Assembly (NCBI GenBank): GCA_022453515.1
Contig: JAJNNY010000055.1
Coordinates: forward strand, 124,001 to 188,000
Reading direction: 5' to 3'
DNA length: 64,000 nt
DNA from: Astrocystis sublimbata
Taxonomy: Eukaryota; Ascomycota; Sordariomycetes; Xylariales; Xylariaceae
Shown piece by piece: positions 21,726-35,224 of this stretch; position 1 is the first letter of the stretch; the number at the start of each line of letters is the position of its first letter. A model generated the notes under the pieces. The model did no database searches, was not told the DNA's origin, and was given only the letters and a program-made list of their open reading frames with translations. The position numbers and the translations under genes were made by a program.

Positions 21726-23771
21726 TGTTGCTGTTGCTGTTGCTGTTTAGGTTAAAGTAAGGTTAAGGTAAGTTGATTGCGGTAGGTTATATAGGCAGGT
21801 AGCTAAGTTATAATCTTGTTGTGATGTGTTTGTGTTTGTGGATGGCTTGCTTCGATTTTCGAAAATATTGTTCGTACTCTGAGTCAATCAGTCAGTCAAT
21901 CAATGACTGAAACTGGGATGTTTTGAGCTACTGGTGCTTGGTATTTGGTGTTTGGTGTTCTGCGGACAGGAGTATGAGCATTGGGACTACGTGCGCATTG
22001 CTTGTATATTTAATTAATTTACCACATGCTCCCTCCCGAGGGTTGGAAACAAAAACCAATCCCGAGAAACAAAGTCTTCTTAGTTGGAGGGAATAGGATT
22101 GGATTCAACTAGCCTTAGCAAACAACAATAACAATAGACCACAAGACGATCCTTGCTTGCTTCAACAATACACACAAACACGACAAAACCACACCACACA
22201 CACATAACACACCACATGGATACACACACACATAGACATACACGCATAGACACACATAGACGGACACACACATAGGCATAGGCATAGACACAAACAAAAC
22301 ATAGAACACAACACAAAGAGACGCAACCGCAACCGGTTTTCCGAGCGACGCTTTCGCGACAGTCTCGAACAACTCGACCCATGTCCATGTCCTCTTTATC
22401 CATCGAGTCTTTCTGAATGTCAGGTCGAGTTCGAGTCGAGTTGAAGTGTCCAATGTCCAATGTTCGATGTCCAATGTTCAATGTATCAATGTCTCCCGTG
22501 TCCGATATCCATACACGTGGGAAAGACAAAAGATCGCATACAGCACAGCCAAGCCAATATACCGAAAGAAAGAAAAAAAAACATAGACGTAGACATAGAC
22601 ATAGACATACTAGGTAGGCATTGGGTACAGAAAGGGGGAAATCATTACAACCAAGCTAGCATGCGGGGAAAAAAAGACATAGACATAGATAGATAGGCAT
22701 TGGCAACAGAAACGGGTAAGGAAGCATTGGATAGATACAGCATACAAACACACAATTAAAAAAGCAAGCAAACATTAATACAGAAAGGGACCAAGTCAAA
22801 AATTAATAAAAGACTAAATAAATACACGAACGAACGATTCAAGAGAGACAGGCCTCAACTAGTCAGGTTCAGCTTCGGGCCTTACTATTTATTCATTATT
22901 AAAGCTAAAAAAGCTAAGCTAAGCTACTTATCTAAAGGTTCCTATACAAGTTCATGTTCATAGCATGGATGGTATAGCGAACGCACCGCTCGCCTCTTTC
23001 TGTCTCTCTCCCTCTCTCCCCCTCTCTTTCTCTTTCTTCCTGCTCCTTCTCTTCTTCCTCCTCACTTCCTTGCCTTCCCTTCCTCTTTCTTCAAAAACAT
23101 ACATCCGCACAACAAACATTTCCAGATGCTGCTGCTCCTCTCCTTAGCCGACCGAGAAGCTACCGAAAAAAAAGCACTTGCTCAGCCGCGGTATCACAAT
23201 CAGCAGGGTCATATCGTCATTATATGGGAGAGAGAATCCGCAAAAAAACGTGTCTTCTCGTGAAATTCCCCGTCATTATCCATCCTTCCGCCATTCCCTG
23301 TTTTGTTCTGTTTTTTGGGCTTTTCTATGTGGATATATACCACCTCCTATTTGTTTCGTGAATCGAGAATTTGTACGCCATGTTGTTATGTCTCTAGGCT
23401 TTTTGCAATTCCATCTCTATGTAGACAATGGCTTATAGGTGAGATCATCAAAGTTTTGTTGTGTATGGCGCCGTTTGTGAGCCACAGTTGTTTGCTATGT
23501 GTTGCGGGATGGTTGCCAGATGTTTGATATTTTCGAATGCAATAAGATTTCAATCTTCTTTTCGTGCTATGCTATCGAGGAGCGCATAGTCACGATCAAG
23601 CTTGGAGGTGAAGGCTGATTTCGAAGTCGGAGATAAGGGCAAGTGATGTCGGCTGAAGCCAAAATTCAGTTGAGATGAGGTAGATATGATTTCGTCGTTT
23701 CATTTCTTTCTGAAATCAACGTTGAACGGCGATGAGGGCGCAATGACATCAAGTAATCCAGAGCGTTTCTC
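21726..23771. other. Intergenic with CA-rich and TAGACA low-complexity tracts
   Basis: Two kilobases between the promoter of the 681-aa gene and the 3' end of the 1775-aa gene. 22150-22320 is an imperfect CACACATAGACA-type tract, 22440-22490 repeats 'caatgtcc/caatgtt', and 22580-22690 repeats CATAGA units. A pyrimidine tract occupies about 22990-23090. No gene is supported. Confidence 0.45.
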
Positions 23772-26700
23772 CTAAAATGTCTCGGATTCTTGGCTCAAAG
23801 CGCTTGACGGGCTAGCGATCGTGCCGAAAGTGTCTATGCCAGCTGTTAGGTTCTGTCGGGTTTCCAAATTTGGGCAATGGAAGCTACTTACCACGCTTGC
23901 GTCGTCTGTCCTCTCTGTCGCCATCCTCACTACGCGAGGGCGTCATAGCTCTCGGTCCACTAGGCCGTCTGGTGGGCACACCACGCGCTACGCTCAGATT
24001 CCTGTTCTCAGGCTTAGGGCTTGACGAATGGTAGCTGCCGAGATGAGTGGCAGTGCCATAACCACTCTCCACGCTCTGGAAGGGTAGTGGGCTGCCTTCC
24101 TTCTGAGGAATTTGATCCGTTCTCGCGCTGCGCGGTGGCGTTTGCGCACCTTGTGAATGCGTCTCTAGAGGCTCCTTAGGAGGACGTGCAGGTGCTTGCG
24201 AGCTGGGTGATGCTGTTCGAGCCCAGTTGTCCTCATCTGCACCAGCCCCAGTGTTTGCTGCACTGTTGTCACTGTAGCGGTTGGTATTGGGTGGGAATCT
24301 GTTCAGTGATGTGACAGAGCCAGCCCAGTCAGCTGATTTGGGCGACATTGGCGAATCGTACTCCGCAGCGGTGTTCTCCCATGCTGTCCTGAATCGTTCC
24401 ACCTGCCCTGGACGAGGCTGCGGGTGCTGTAAATTGAGCGAGTCGCGGTGAGCTCGGTACTTGGGGTCTTCAGGGGTGGCGTATTTCATGGGTGCCGAAG
24501 TTTGTTGATTGAACCCTGGGGAGCCACGGCTATCCATTCCCTGAGGAAGTAGTGAGGGCGGTGAGAAGTGCAGCTTGTCCTCTCCATAGGGGTGCTGCTG
24601 TTGGTAGGGGTCGAAATCGGCCAAGTCAGACCCGGAGCGAGAGGGGGGCGAGCGCAGGAAATCGTCCACGTTGTTGTTATTGTCGTTGTTATCTTGCTTG
24701 CGAGAGCTGCCACTGGCACGGAAAGCCTTGCTGATGCTGGAGGCTGTAGTCTCGGACCAACGCGATATTTTGGGGAAAAAGCTGGTAGAGCCTTTCGACT
24801 TGTGCTTCTTGCTCTCGCCAGTTCGTGGTGTATTCTCACTGCTGGTGGATAGCTGCTGGCCGTGCGCAGATCGAGGCGGTGTCCCCAAAGGTACAGAACC
24901 ACCTCTTTGTCGATCCGCGAGAGGTGACAGCAATCTGTCCCGTGGTGACTGGGTTCCAGCAATGCCAGGCGAGGCCATGCCGGGCGAGGCCATGCCATGA
25001 GAAGCCATACCAGGAGAAGCGATCCCAGGTGTGTGATGGTCGTATTCTCCCTCGTCTTCTTGGACAGTGCTGATACGATGGTCTGAGAATTTGCGCTCAC
25101 TGCCAGCCTTCCCAGATGCCCCGCGAGACTGGGGGATGGAAAGATGCCCCGATTGACTTGCGTGGCTTGCAGTGGATGTACCTGCGTGGCCTTCGGGTTC
25201 ATAGCCACGATCTTGCTCATAAGGGATCTCCGGCTGCATATCTAGAGAGAGAGCACGTGTGCTCACCATACCAGACATAGCGGATGGACCAGCGGTTTGA
25301 TGTTTGAGCACATCAACATCAGTCAGGAGCTGCATTAGCATGTCTTCGATTCGACCGAGATCGTTGGTGCCTTTGGTGCTCAGTCCTTGTAACGCTCTCC
25401 GCAGGATGTTGCGCTTCTTCGCTCGCATGTCGTCGGTGCCGGTCTGGGATCCTCCTTGGACCGATCGTTCGCCACTGCCAGGGAAGGGTCTGGGGCCCCC
25501 AAGATGACGCTTGAGGCTCTTTTCCGTGTTAGAGTTCACATCGGCTACGATGGCGTCCTCGGTGTCGGCCAACAACTTCTTTATGTCGTCAAAAGAGTTG
25601 CGCATCTCTGCGGCAGATCGAACCAACGTGACGAGGATCTCGGTGTCTCTAGCGCTCCGTTGCGCATCGCGTACCATAAGGTGCTCCATTAATGCAATGA
25701 TGTCTTTGGACTGGATCCTATCAATGCCAGTTCCTGTAGCGGAATCGAATAGAGGTGTTTGCATTCCTTGCGACATGCCGCTGAGTCTCAGATCCTTGGA
25801 GGCATAGAAAGGATCGTCAATGGTCCTGAGAGGTGCTGGGGACAAGGCATTGTCGTTGCGACTGGCGGCCCCACGGGCTTCATTAGGGTTTGCCGAAATG
25901 TAGCCTTCGTCAGCTCGGTCCATGCCTGGACTACCAGTGTGGAAGGCGCCCCTATAGGTGTCAGAGTTGTAGCCACCTGCACCAAGCATATTGCCATCAA
26001 AGCCCGGGAGATTAGCGATAGGGCTGGCACCCTCGTAGGGGTTGGTAACCAATGTGTCTCTCTTTCTATCACCAGATGTACGTTGCCATTCGTCGTCTTG
26101 TTCTTGGCTGGGTTGACGACTGTGAGATGCAGCGTTGGCATGGGCGTAACTTCGGCCGGCGATGGGTGCGCTAGGCTTGGGTGCAGCTGTTGGAGTCATG
26201 GAGCGATCAAAAGCATCATCGGCTTCTTGTGTTGGAGTGTTATGCTCGCGCCACTGGTCCAAATAATTCTCCTTGGCAGAACGGTCATAGGTGATGGACG
26301 GTGTACGCCGTATCGACGACTGGTCATCATCGTAGTATCCAATGGCTGGGTCTGGGTTGCCGAAGTCCGGCAAGCCACTAGCTTCCATCTTTGCACTGCT
26401 GTCGGAAAGACGATCGACACTATGTCGGGGTGTCGCGTCTGGTCGGTAACCATTCTTTGCGCGTTCTTTGAAGGAGCGATTTCTAAAAACGCCTTCAGGG
26501 GAATGCTCTTCTTCAGTCTCATCCCTCGAGGTTTCCCGATGGTGCTTCTTCAAAGCAGCAGCAGCAGCACGGTTGAGGGCCGCAGCAGTGATGGCGGCTT
26601 CGGATGAAGTTGGAGAGTGGCGTTGTGCGGATTGAGGAATCTTTTGGCCATACTCATTGAGTTCATACTCGGTGAATTGCTGAGGAGCTGCCGATGACTC

Positions 26701-29157
26701 GCGCTCTCGTGATGGGGATGGCGAGTAAGCGCCCTGTTCCTCGGGTCCTTTTGATCGCTTCACAGGGCTGATGCCTCTCGAACGGGATCCTTCCATGCTC
26801 TCATTATATGACAGTGTCGAGTCTCGGAAATCTCGGCCACCAGCAGAACCACTGAGAATTGATGGGTCAATAAGCGAAGCGACCGCAGACTCGGGTCCAG
26901 TCTGATGAACCATTTCAGGATTGCCCGCAATGGCCCTCACAGTCTGACCTGACGTGACCGGGCCAATGTCGCTGTTCTCTGTGTACACAGTGTTTCTGTA
27001 ACCAAGACCTGAACTCACGACACTGCTCTCTGCGTCGGCGAAGTCGCGGCCGATTAAGTTGCTTGGGACAGAGCTCTGCGAGCGGAGGTCTCGATCGAAT
27101 TGGGGCGATTTTGATGGGGACGACATCTCACTTGCTGTTTGTGTCATTCTGGAGTCACGGTAACCCTGAATATCGCTTCCCTCTGTGTATCCCGAGACGC
27201 TCTGAATCGGACTGAGTCCTCTCCTCTCTTGCTGGTATGGGACATAACGCAGGGGGGCCGGTACGTCCTGGGAGCCATAAAATGCAGACTCATCCTCATA
27301 CATACCAGGTTCACTCAGATGACCAGCTTCATCATATTCATCCTCGTCATATGCATCTTGAGGGTGCGAGATATATCTGACCGGGTAACCTTCCTCGTCG
27401 TATTCTTCAGTATACTGCAGAGGACCACTGCGTGGTAAGGCTCGAAGATCACCATGAGAGATGTTGGCATGCTGAGTGCCCAATTTTTGTAACGTAGGCT
27501 CTGGTGATCGTGTGGGGGTCGTGGCATCATCTGCAGAGTCCATAGGAGCGACTCCTCTGGCAACTTCTCGAACAGGCATCATCTGTTCACTAGCAGAGTG
27601 AGGCCGGTCGGTGTCAGCCGATAATATGGAGGTCCTAGTGATCTCTGAAGGGTTGATCTCGCTCTGGAGGGGCATGGGAGGCGCGAGATGATGTTCCACT
27701 TCTTCATCTTTGAACTTCTCTTCCTGTTCACGCTTGGGCGTCTCTGCTCTGCGCCGCCGTCGTTGGCGCTTCTCGTCAGCCATGGGCTTCGCCCGAAGAG
27801 GCGCACCTCCACCCAGAGCCCCTTCTGTGAACGAGTCACGATCGGGACGTGGTGTGGGCGCGTCATCGTGCGTGTCTTCCGCGTATGAGAACTCTTCAAT
27901 ACTGCTGTGCGGCGAGAGATCATTCCTGGCTTCGCGACCTCTTGACCTATTCGTTATGGTCGTATCCGTAGATTTCCGCTTGTCAACTAGTGAAGCGCCT
28001 TGTGGAGTGGCAGATGCGAGACTGGATACCGACCCTTGCTCTTTGGGGCCCCTGGTTTCGCGTTGACTTCTCTCACGCTTGATTGCATCCAGCTCCGGTA
28101 AAATGAGCCTGCGAATTGCATCTTCAACTGTCTCAAGTAGCTTTGGGTTATTGATGGAGATTTTGGATGAGGAATGCGAGTCGTAAGATCGGTGGGTTGG
28201 CGTTAGTTGTGATAGGACACTTGGCTCTATCGCTGAGACAACAGATTCCTTCTGGCTCACTTTGGATTTCCGTCGTGGGGAGCTTATGTCGGCGTCTTTT
28301 TCGCTGACAACGCTCGCTCTATTCTTCGACCTGTGTTTTCGTTCATGTTTACTGGGTTTCGGCGCAGCGTTTTCATCCTGATACACCGGCACAGCGCGTT
28401 CACGTTGCTTGCGCCTCGCCTTCGCATCGGCGGCTCCACCTTGCACATTAGCATGCGATGATGAACTGTACCCAAACGAATCCTCTCGTGCGTTGCTCGG
28501 TCCTGATCCGTCAAGGAAGCTGTCGGTCGGAATCGCAGAAATATCTGAGACGTTTGTGGGTATATTGGCGGCCGAAGTCTTGCTGTCGACAGCCGGTATC
28601 AACGGGCTAGAAGCTCGGCGGCGACGCCTCGAAGTTGTGTGGCCCGAGCCAGGGTCGATCTCGACCTCAATAGGGTTGCGAGAGACGTTCGACTCCTCGG
28701 TCGCGGAGGCGTAGGAGCGCATACTGTGGGCGTCTTCGATGTCGCTGAAGTCCAACTCGCTGTTATGTAGGTTAGAGGCTGCAAGCGCTTTCCTTGACAG
28801 CGAGCGAGCTCTTGTGCTTTTGGTTTCGGTGATCTGGATGCGATCGCTCCTTCCACGGGTTTTGGATGGCGTCAGTCGCACACGGACACTGGGCCTGCGC
28901 TCTGACGCTCTCGATCCACTGGGCGATGTCTTGCCGCCCTCGAAGTACTCGATCAGCAGCGATGTTTGCGACTTGTTCGACCTATGACCACGAGTCTTGA
29001 TGGTCACTGGAGTACCGTCATCCGGAAGTGAGTAGTGGGACTCTTCATCGGCGACTTTGGAGGATATATCAGACTGGGCTGCTTCGGTGGGAGCAACGCA
29101 GGACTCAGATTCGGTTGGTGCAGGTAGTGGGGGTGCTTTTCTAAAATCAACACCCAT
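23772..29157 (-). CDS. Very large, mostly disordered fungal protein (1775 aa), unknown
   Basis: Exons 23892-29157 and 23772-23833 (minus). A 58-bp terminal intron (donor gtaagt, acceptor ggcatag, phase 1) replaces an apparent stop and adds DTFGTIASPSSALSQESETF. Most of the chain is Ser/Arg/Glu/Pro-rich and low complexity. Possible ordered islands are TSLLIEYFEGG (residues 65-75), LLETVEDAIRRLILPELDAI (encoded near 28120-28060), and a central helical region around DIIALMEHLMVRDAQRSARD, then IEDMLMQLLTDVDVLKHQ (about 25700-25290). A short GMASPG pentapeptide-type repeat is encoded near 24955-25030. The C-terminus is RS- and RK-rich. No membrane segment. Size and composition resemble fungal scaffold or septal-pore tethering proteins such as leashin, but I cannot establish that homology. 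It could equally be a cytoskeletal or cell-cortex scaffold. Confidence 0.75.
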
Positions 29158-32100
29158 TTTGTGGCTTGAACGGTTGCTATGGGACCCGAGCTTTGCACCC
29201 GAGGCCTATATATCACCTGGAGACCGGTGATCGATTCAACGTTGTGACGGAGGGATAGGAGCCCGGTGCATGCTAATCAGAAAAAAACACGAAAGGATGG
29301 TTGGCGGTCAACCAAGAATCTGCAACTGGAATCAATTGTTAGATCATACGGATTCCGTCAAAGGTATGATGCGAAGGTGTGGGATATGAGAAGGCTTCAA
29401 CTATGCTGAAGGACAGTCGAGTCGGCCGAGCTTGGTGAGACACAACCACACTCGAGCAGCACTGGCAGTTGATAGGATGACAAGCAGACAAGGAAGGAAC
29501 AGGCAACTGCCTAGGCCGATGCAGGAATCGAGGCACTTCCTCGACTCTGCGAAAACAACAACTTGCGAGGGAGAGTGCCGAGGTGTATGAGCAGTAAACA
29601 AATGTGTGTCGGACGGGGAGGCGCAAACGGGACAGGGCAGTAGCGGGGAGATAGGCAGTCGACCAAGTACCTGGGACTCGAAAAGGCAAGCGACTCGAAA
29701 AGGTGTACACGTACATCTGAAATGTCTATATTGTATGGTTGCACATCTGGTATATGCATGCGTGTTGGAAACAGAACGCGAAGGTTGAGTGAAGCTGGTG
29801 GTGAGAGGAGGGCTGGTGAAGTTGGGTGAGGACAGCTGATGATAGCTGTGGCGGGAGGGAGGTAGCGCCCAGAGGTAAAAAGCAGGTCAGGTGTCGGCGC
29901 CAATTCCTGCTGCTCCCTTCTTCGCCAGGAGGTACAAGTTCAGACCAAGAAGGAGGCTATTGCATGGCTGGTTGGCTAGCTGGTCGAGTGCCGCACACTA
30001 TCCCATCCGGATGCCGTACCACGATCTGGCTGAGAGAGAGTATACAAGATCATGCAGCAAGTCTCAGTCTCGGCGTCGGTCTCAGGCGCAGGCACTTCAC
30101 TGGACTCGATGCTCGATGCTCAAGCCGTGGTGCTGTGCTGCATGCCTCCGGAGAATGAAGGGCCTGCAGTCGTCGTTGGTGGGAGACGGACCTGCACTGC
30201 GATGTGTGTATATGTGAGGCAGCAAGCAACCTTAGCAAGCAGGCTTTGGGCTTTGTTGTGGTTCGAGAAGATGTGGTATAATGTGGGCTCACTCATACAC
30301 AGGGCAATGTCCCATCTCTCCTGTTACTGTCCCGTCACTAGGGCAGGCTTCTGGGCAGTGGGCATTGGCAGTATGGGGAATCGATTCACTGCGAGACTTC
30401 GGTTGGGACCATCTCGGCGAGAGGGGGCTTGGGGCTTGAGGAGGGACCAAAAAAAGAGTTGGCTGGGTCCTGGCTGGCGAAGGCTCGAAGCTGGGGGGCG
30501 GGAGAGGGTTGATGGCCCCACTTGAGCCACTCGCGCAGTTGATGCGCTGGCCATGCTAGTAGCGCTACGCCGCCAATCACACGTCGTCCAGCGGCATCCC
30601 GTCGCTTGACAAGAGCGTCCATCCCGGCGCAACAGCGACAGGGGACTCGTCCAACCCGACTTAGCTCGCTCACCTTTCGCTGCCTTAGGCCCTGCGCTTC
30701 AGCGCTCAGGAGCACCCATCGAAGCCTTCTTTTCGTCTTCTATGCGCATCTCACCTCAACTCTGCAACTCACGCTTACCCTGTTCATATTCTCTATATCT
30801 GTCGTCTTAACTAACAAGAAAGCAGAGATGAAGCCACTTGCGCCTGTGCACGAGCCAGTGAGCTCATCAGCCTGTTCCGTCCGTCTCATGTTTATATCTA
30901 CCTTCTCCACGGGCAGCCCATCTCCACTACCGATACAACTTCAAGTAAGTTTGTCACCTACCCGTTTCTACAGCCACCAGCCACTCCTAGACAGAGAGGG
31001 AAAAAACCACTAATTTCCCCTAAACCCCCAAATCTGTTTGTACCCAATCTTAATCCGGAGCTATTAAGACCATTCCCCCGGTCCGTCATAGTGTGAGCCC
31101 GAGCCAGTCACGAATAAACGTGCCGACGGGAACACTTATCGTCATAGCATTTCCCAATGCGAACGGGAACATGGGGCTTTTGCGGATCTGGGCTCCACCA
31201 CGCTGGGTTAGACATGTTTTTGTTTAGCGTCTTTGGCCGGGCGACGAGATGGACTATTTACCTATAGGACAACAACGATGATATGGGTTTGATCATGTCG
31301 AACGAGGACTCCGGCAAATATACCATCCGTACTAGCTGACCTGACCTGGCCTGGCCTGAGATGCGGTCTCTGGAAAGTCCTTCCGTGTCTTCGAATGCAC
31401 ATTGCCAAGCTTACTGTGCTTCCTCTCCTTCGTCACCATCTGAGCACATAGAATTGAGCTTGGAAGACACTGTGGTTGGTTTGTTTGCATGCAATGCCCA
31501 TCACGCAAGAACAGGCACGTCGGAAGTGTGGAAAAAACGTGGTAAATGTGGGCTTTCCTATCACAGCTGTATTATACCTAGAAAATAGCCACTATAGAAC
31601 CAATCGGATACACCAACAGCGAAATCCTCAAGCAACAACCGCCGACTTCAGCTGTTCTTGTGACGGGTATCTTCCCTAACATGGTAGCCTTTATCATCAT
31701 TTGCATATTCTTTCCACGGCAAACAGGCCATTCTTACTAATTTGATGGCTATCACAGCGGGTATATTAGCCGCCTCCCAGATCCAATGCCTATCTACCTC
31801 CTAGTCCAGACAAGCCATCTACGACTTTGATGCCTTGATTCGTTTGTTACGAAGAGGATCAGGAGTCGGATCGACAGAACACCACACCAGTTCCTGTAGG
31901 CTAAAACTATGCAGCCCTGATTCAACTGCGCCTTCCTACAGCCATTTATTGTACCTCGCTCTGCAGCTGCTTAAACCATTAAGAGTAGTAGTCCATTTCA
32001 TTAAATATTGTCGGCGATTCTAATAGTGCATTGTTCTTGTTCCTATGTCTATTGTTTTTGTGAGTTTTTCACCATGCTAGCCTTTTCTCAAAAGGGCGAA

Positions 32101-33838
32101 GTCTATAAATACATATAAAAGGATATAATCAGGCTAGCAACACCAGAAGAAATATACTTCCACTTCCACTTCCCTCGAACTTCTGCGTTGTCACATCCCT
32201 TATCCAGAAACCAAGCCAAGCCATCTCGCAAAAGGCTTGTTTCTTTCTACCTATCTAGTGAAACACAGCTTTAGAAACGCGCAGGAACTTTACTTCCATC
32301 TGGGGGCTGAGAGCCGCCATCCACCAAAGCCCTCAAACAGGCTATCGATCTCTTGATTCATTCTCACACCGCCGCCGCGCACCACGCAATCCTGTCTCGG
32401 ACTCTGACGGCGACGTTGCAGTGGCGTGAGCCTTGAGGCAGGCTACGCATACGCAGCACGATGCCTTACCGCCAAAGTCTCAGCCCATTACACGTGTAGG
32501 TATTCCATTCCGGAGTTGGACAACTAGATAGTTTCTCTGATCCTGGAGTTCTGGAACATAATCACTTAGTCACTCAGTCACTCAGCCTGCTCCCATGGAT
32601 CTCGATCGATCTTAGCTAGGCGGGCTGTATGATAAACGTACCTAATTCTACCTCAAGCATATATGTATCTAACCACAGCCTTTTGGGGTCCGGATTCGCA
32701 GCAAGTGATGTCTTATCTCATGTAGTAGGTAGTATGTACCAAGTAGTGTATCCTAGGCAGTATGTATGACTCCCCATTCATCCAATCTACTCACAACCAA
32801 CCACTGGCCACACCCGCAGTATCTCACATCATGCAGCGCACCGAGACCTGCGAGAATGTACCTACTTATACCTACTAAGTAAGTAGGGTATACATAATTC
32901 AATCCGTTTAGATACTTACATACATTGGCCTATTGATAGTAGATCTGGAAGTCATATTCCCCAGTCTCCAACTGCTGTGTCCCAGTAGTCTAATGCAAGT
33001 AGCCGCGACGAAACCTGCCACATCGACTGATACCCCATCGTGGCCGGTTGAATGGTTAATAGGTACATACATGTATGTAACACCTAATGGAATCGTGAAC
33101 GTGGATGTACTTATGTAGTGCGATTAAGCTTAAATTGGCTACGGTAACCGCAATCCATGCTCCTTACTTCCTGCATGTGAGGTTATCTTCTTTAACTTCA
33201 GAATTGCATAACTCCTAGATGTCGTGCTTGGTCACCTCACATCACTTATATTTTGAACAGTTTTTTTTAATGGCTGACGTTGGATGAAAGAAGTTTTAAA
33301 TAAAACCTGACAGAAGGGCCTCTATGAAACCGTTATCAAGTCAATGCACCAAGGCTTAATTTGGTACCGCGGAATGAATGCAGAACACGGAATATGAATC
33401 AATGTTATTTGTGGTATATTGCTAACTCATTACTCGTCTACGCTGATGTATTTTTTCGCCTGATGCTAGAGGAGACCTCCCTGAGCCTGTCGATGTTCTC
33501 GTGGTACCCCAAGCCCGGGTATACGGACTAGGCTCCTTGGAAGTTATGGTTTGGGTGCCGCCACATGTGAAAATGAAAAGTGCAGAAGGTGTATGCTGTA
33601 GGAGGAAAACATGCATGCAACAACAATGATGCGTTCAGCCCGAAGACTCAAAGTTCGCATAGCGAATAAGAACAAAACATACCAAGAAACCCTAAATAAA
33701 ACAGAAATCAAACGCAACGCTAACTGGCCCGAGCCACTCATTATATGTGACGTCTGAACAGCCGACAGAGGAAAGGGTATAGATGAAAAAGTGCCATTGA
33801 AAAGTATGAGAAGGTGTTGTGTTCTGGTGGCAGTTCGG
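29158..33838. other. 4.7-kb intergenic region
   Basis: Upstream of the 1775-aa gene there is a TATATA at about 29208-29213 and a pyrimidine-rich (minus-strand) leader. Frames near 29339-29903 and 30606-31013 are compositionally biased and lack motifs. From 31,000 to 33,800 I see only scattered TACCTA/TAGGTA motifs typical of this genome's intergenic DNA. Confidence 0.4.
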
Positions 33839-35224
33839 CTACCAGCCGGCTTTGCCTGACCGGTTCTTTCTTTTGGGTGATAACGTATCATCGCCCCGGC
33901 CGCCTTTCTTCGGTGCAGAAACAAACTCGACTTGGGCTGAGCTGAGAAGGTCTTTGACGACGGGGTTTTCCAGATAGTGAACGGCGAGGCCGGCACCTAG
34001 TACCGACCGGAGCATTTCTACTCGTGCGGATAGGGACCAGGTATCGACAGTCATGCTGATATTGTGGATTCGGATCTTCTCGCGATATCCGTACTCTTGG
34101 TACTCTCCGTCGAAATCCATTTTGTTGCCGCCCGTGTGAGGGTTGCTGGCCATTCGTCGCGCCGTCGAGTAGCCCGGGCCTTTGCCATGCTCTAAAGATG
34201 TCAGGACACTGTTGAAGCTGGCGTGAAGATGTTTGCGGTCCTTCTTCGAGACAGACTTGGACGACTCGCGAACAAGGGCTGTCATGCGCTGGATGAGGCG
34301 GTGCTGGTCGTACTGGAGATCCATAGTCTCCTCCGTCTCTTCTTCGTACTCGCGAGCTGCTTCGAAGATCAGGGCGATGTTCATTCCAGCGGCAACTTGG
34401 ACCTCGACGTCGGTGCTGTCGAGCTGTTCGGTGAATGCTTCCAGCGCTTGATCGCTTTGGCTTTGGAGGTCGTCGACATTGCTCGCGACGAATCCCCATG
34501 CCCTCAGGGCCGCAGCAACGACAGGGCCATTGTCGCCGGCTTCGATAACGTGCCCGTCGCTTTCGACGATCTCGACCAGAAATTCGAGTAGGTCTTCAGC
34601 TGCAGTGACGGAACCTCCGCCGCACATTGTTACGATACTCATAGCTTCGATGGCTTCGACTTTGAGCGACTCCTCTCCTGAATCCTGGCAGATACCCTTC
34701 AGGGTTGGGTATGCGTGATCGTAGAAGCCGTCGGATTCGGTGGACAAGGTTGTCATGGTCAAGGCTTTAATCGCCGACAATGTTTCGTCGGCGTTGCCAC
34801 CGCGAACGCACTTGAGCAGCGCGGGGATCAGCTCCATTAGCTGGGGATCGAGTTGCTCCTCGGCATAATGGTGTCGAATAATGTGCGTGTAAGCAGACAG
34901 GCTGGTTTCGCGACCCTTGGTGCTGCTTCGCTTGCGATCCAAGATCTCGGCAATGCGATCTCCCAACTTCTCGGTCCAAGTAGTGAGAACGGTGGGCTCG
35001 TCGCCTTCGTCGGAGTTGGCGATTGAGTTGGTGAGGCTGTCTTCGTAGTCGGACTCGGATGCGTCTTCCTCCTCGGACGCGTATCGACTAGTGACTCTGG
35101 AGGCAGTGCGAGAGGGTGTCGGGGACGCAGCCGGCGAGGCGCCCAATGAGTCGGGTCGGGAGCGGGCTTTCTTGGAGACGGTCTTGCCGCTCTCGAGCAG
35201 GATCTTCTTCCTGAGATCGCGCAT
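33839..35224 (-). CDS. IFRD-family protein (interferon-related developmental regulator domain)
   Basis: A single-exon 461-aa frame starts MRDLRKKILLESGKTVSKKA. A Ser/Pro-rich and acidic N-terminus (residues 24-75) leads into an alpha-helical ARM-like region: LGDRIAEILDRKRSSTKGRE, then LSAYTHIIRHHYAEEQLD, ELIPALLKCVRGG and EAIEAMSIVTMCGGG. This order is the IFRD domain. RKHLHASFNSVLTSLEHGKG and IHNISMTVDTWSLSARVEML near the end match the conserved C-terminal part of the family. It ends in a basic tail (PKRKNRSGKAGW). In animals and yeast, relatives have been linked to transcriptional regulation and, more recently, to binding of translationally inactive ribosomes; the fungal role is inference. 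No signal peptide or TM. Confidence 0.9.
   Translation of the reverse strand: MRDLRKKILLESGKTVSKKARSRPDSLGASPAASPTPSRTASRVTSRYASEEEDASESDYEDSLTNSIANSDEGDEPTVLTTWTEKLGDRIAEILDRKRSSTKGRETSLSAYTHIIRHHYAEEQLDPQLMELIPALLKCVRGGNADETLSAIKALTMTTLSTESDGFYDHAYPTLKGICQDSGEESLKVEAIEAMSIVTMCGGGSVTAAEDLLEFLVEIVESDGHVIEAGDNGPVVAAALRAWGFVASNVDDLQSQSDQALEAFTEQLDSTDVEVQVAAGMNIALIFEAAREYEEETEETMDLQYDQHRLIQRMTALVRESSKSVSKKDRKHLHASFNSVLTSLEHGKGPGYSTARRMASNPHTGGNKMDFDGEYQEYGYREKIRIHNISMTVDTWSLSARVEMLRSVLGAGLAVHYLENPVVKDLLSSAQVEFVSAPKKGGRGDDTLSPKRKNRSGKAGW

Noticed and set aside
25759..26607. 282-codon plus-strand frame inside the 1775-aa gene
   Set aside because: Antisense to a longer frame with conserved islands; no start context or motif.
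29339..29903. 125- and 130-codon minus-strand frames upstream of the 1775-aa gene
   Set aside because: Pyrimidine-rich leader DNA gives Pro/Ser/Leu-rich translations with no conserved features.
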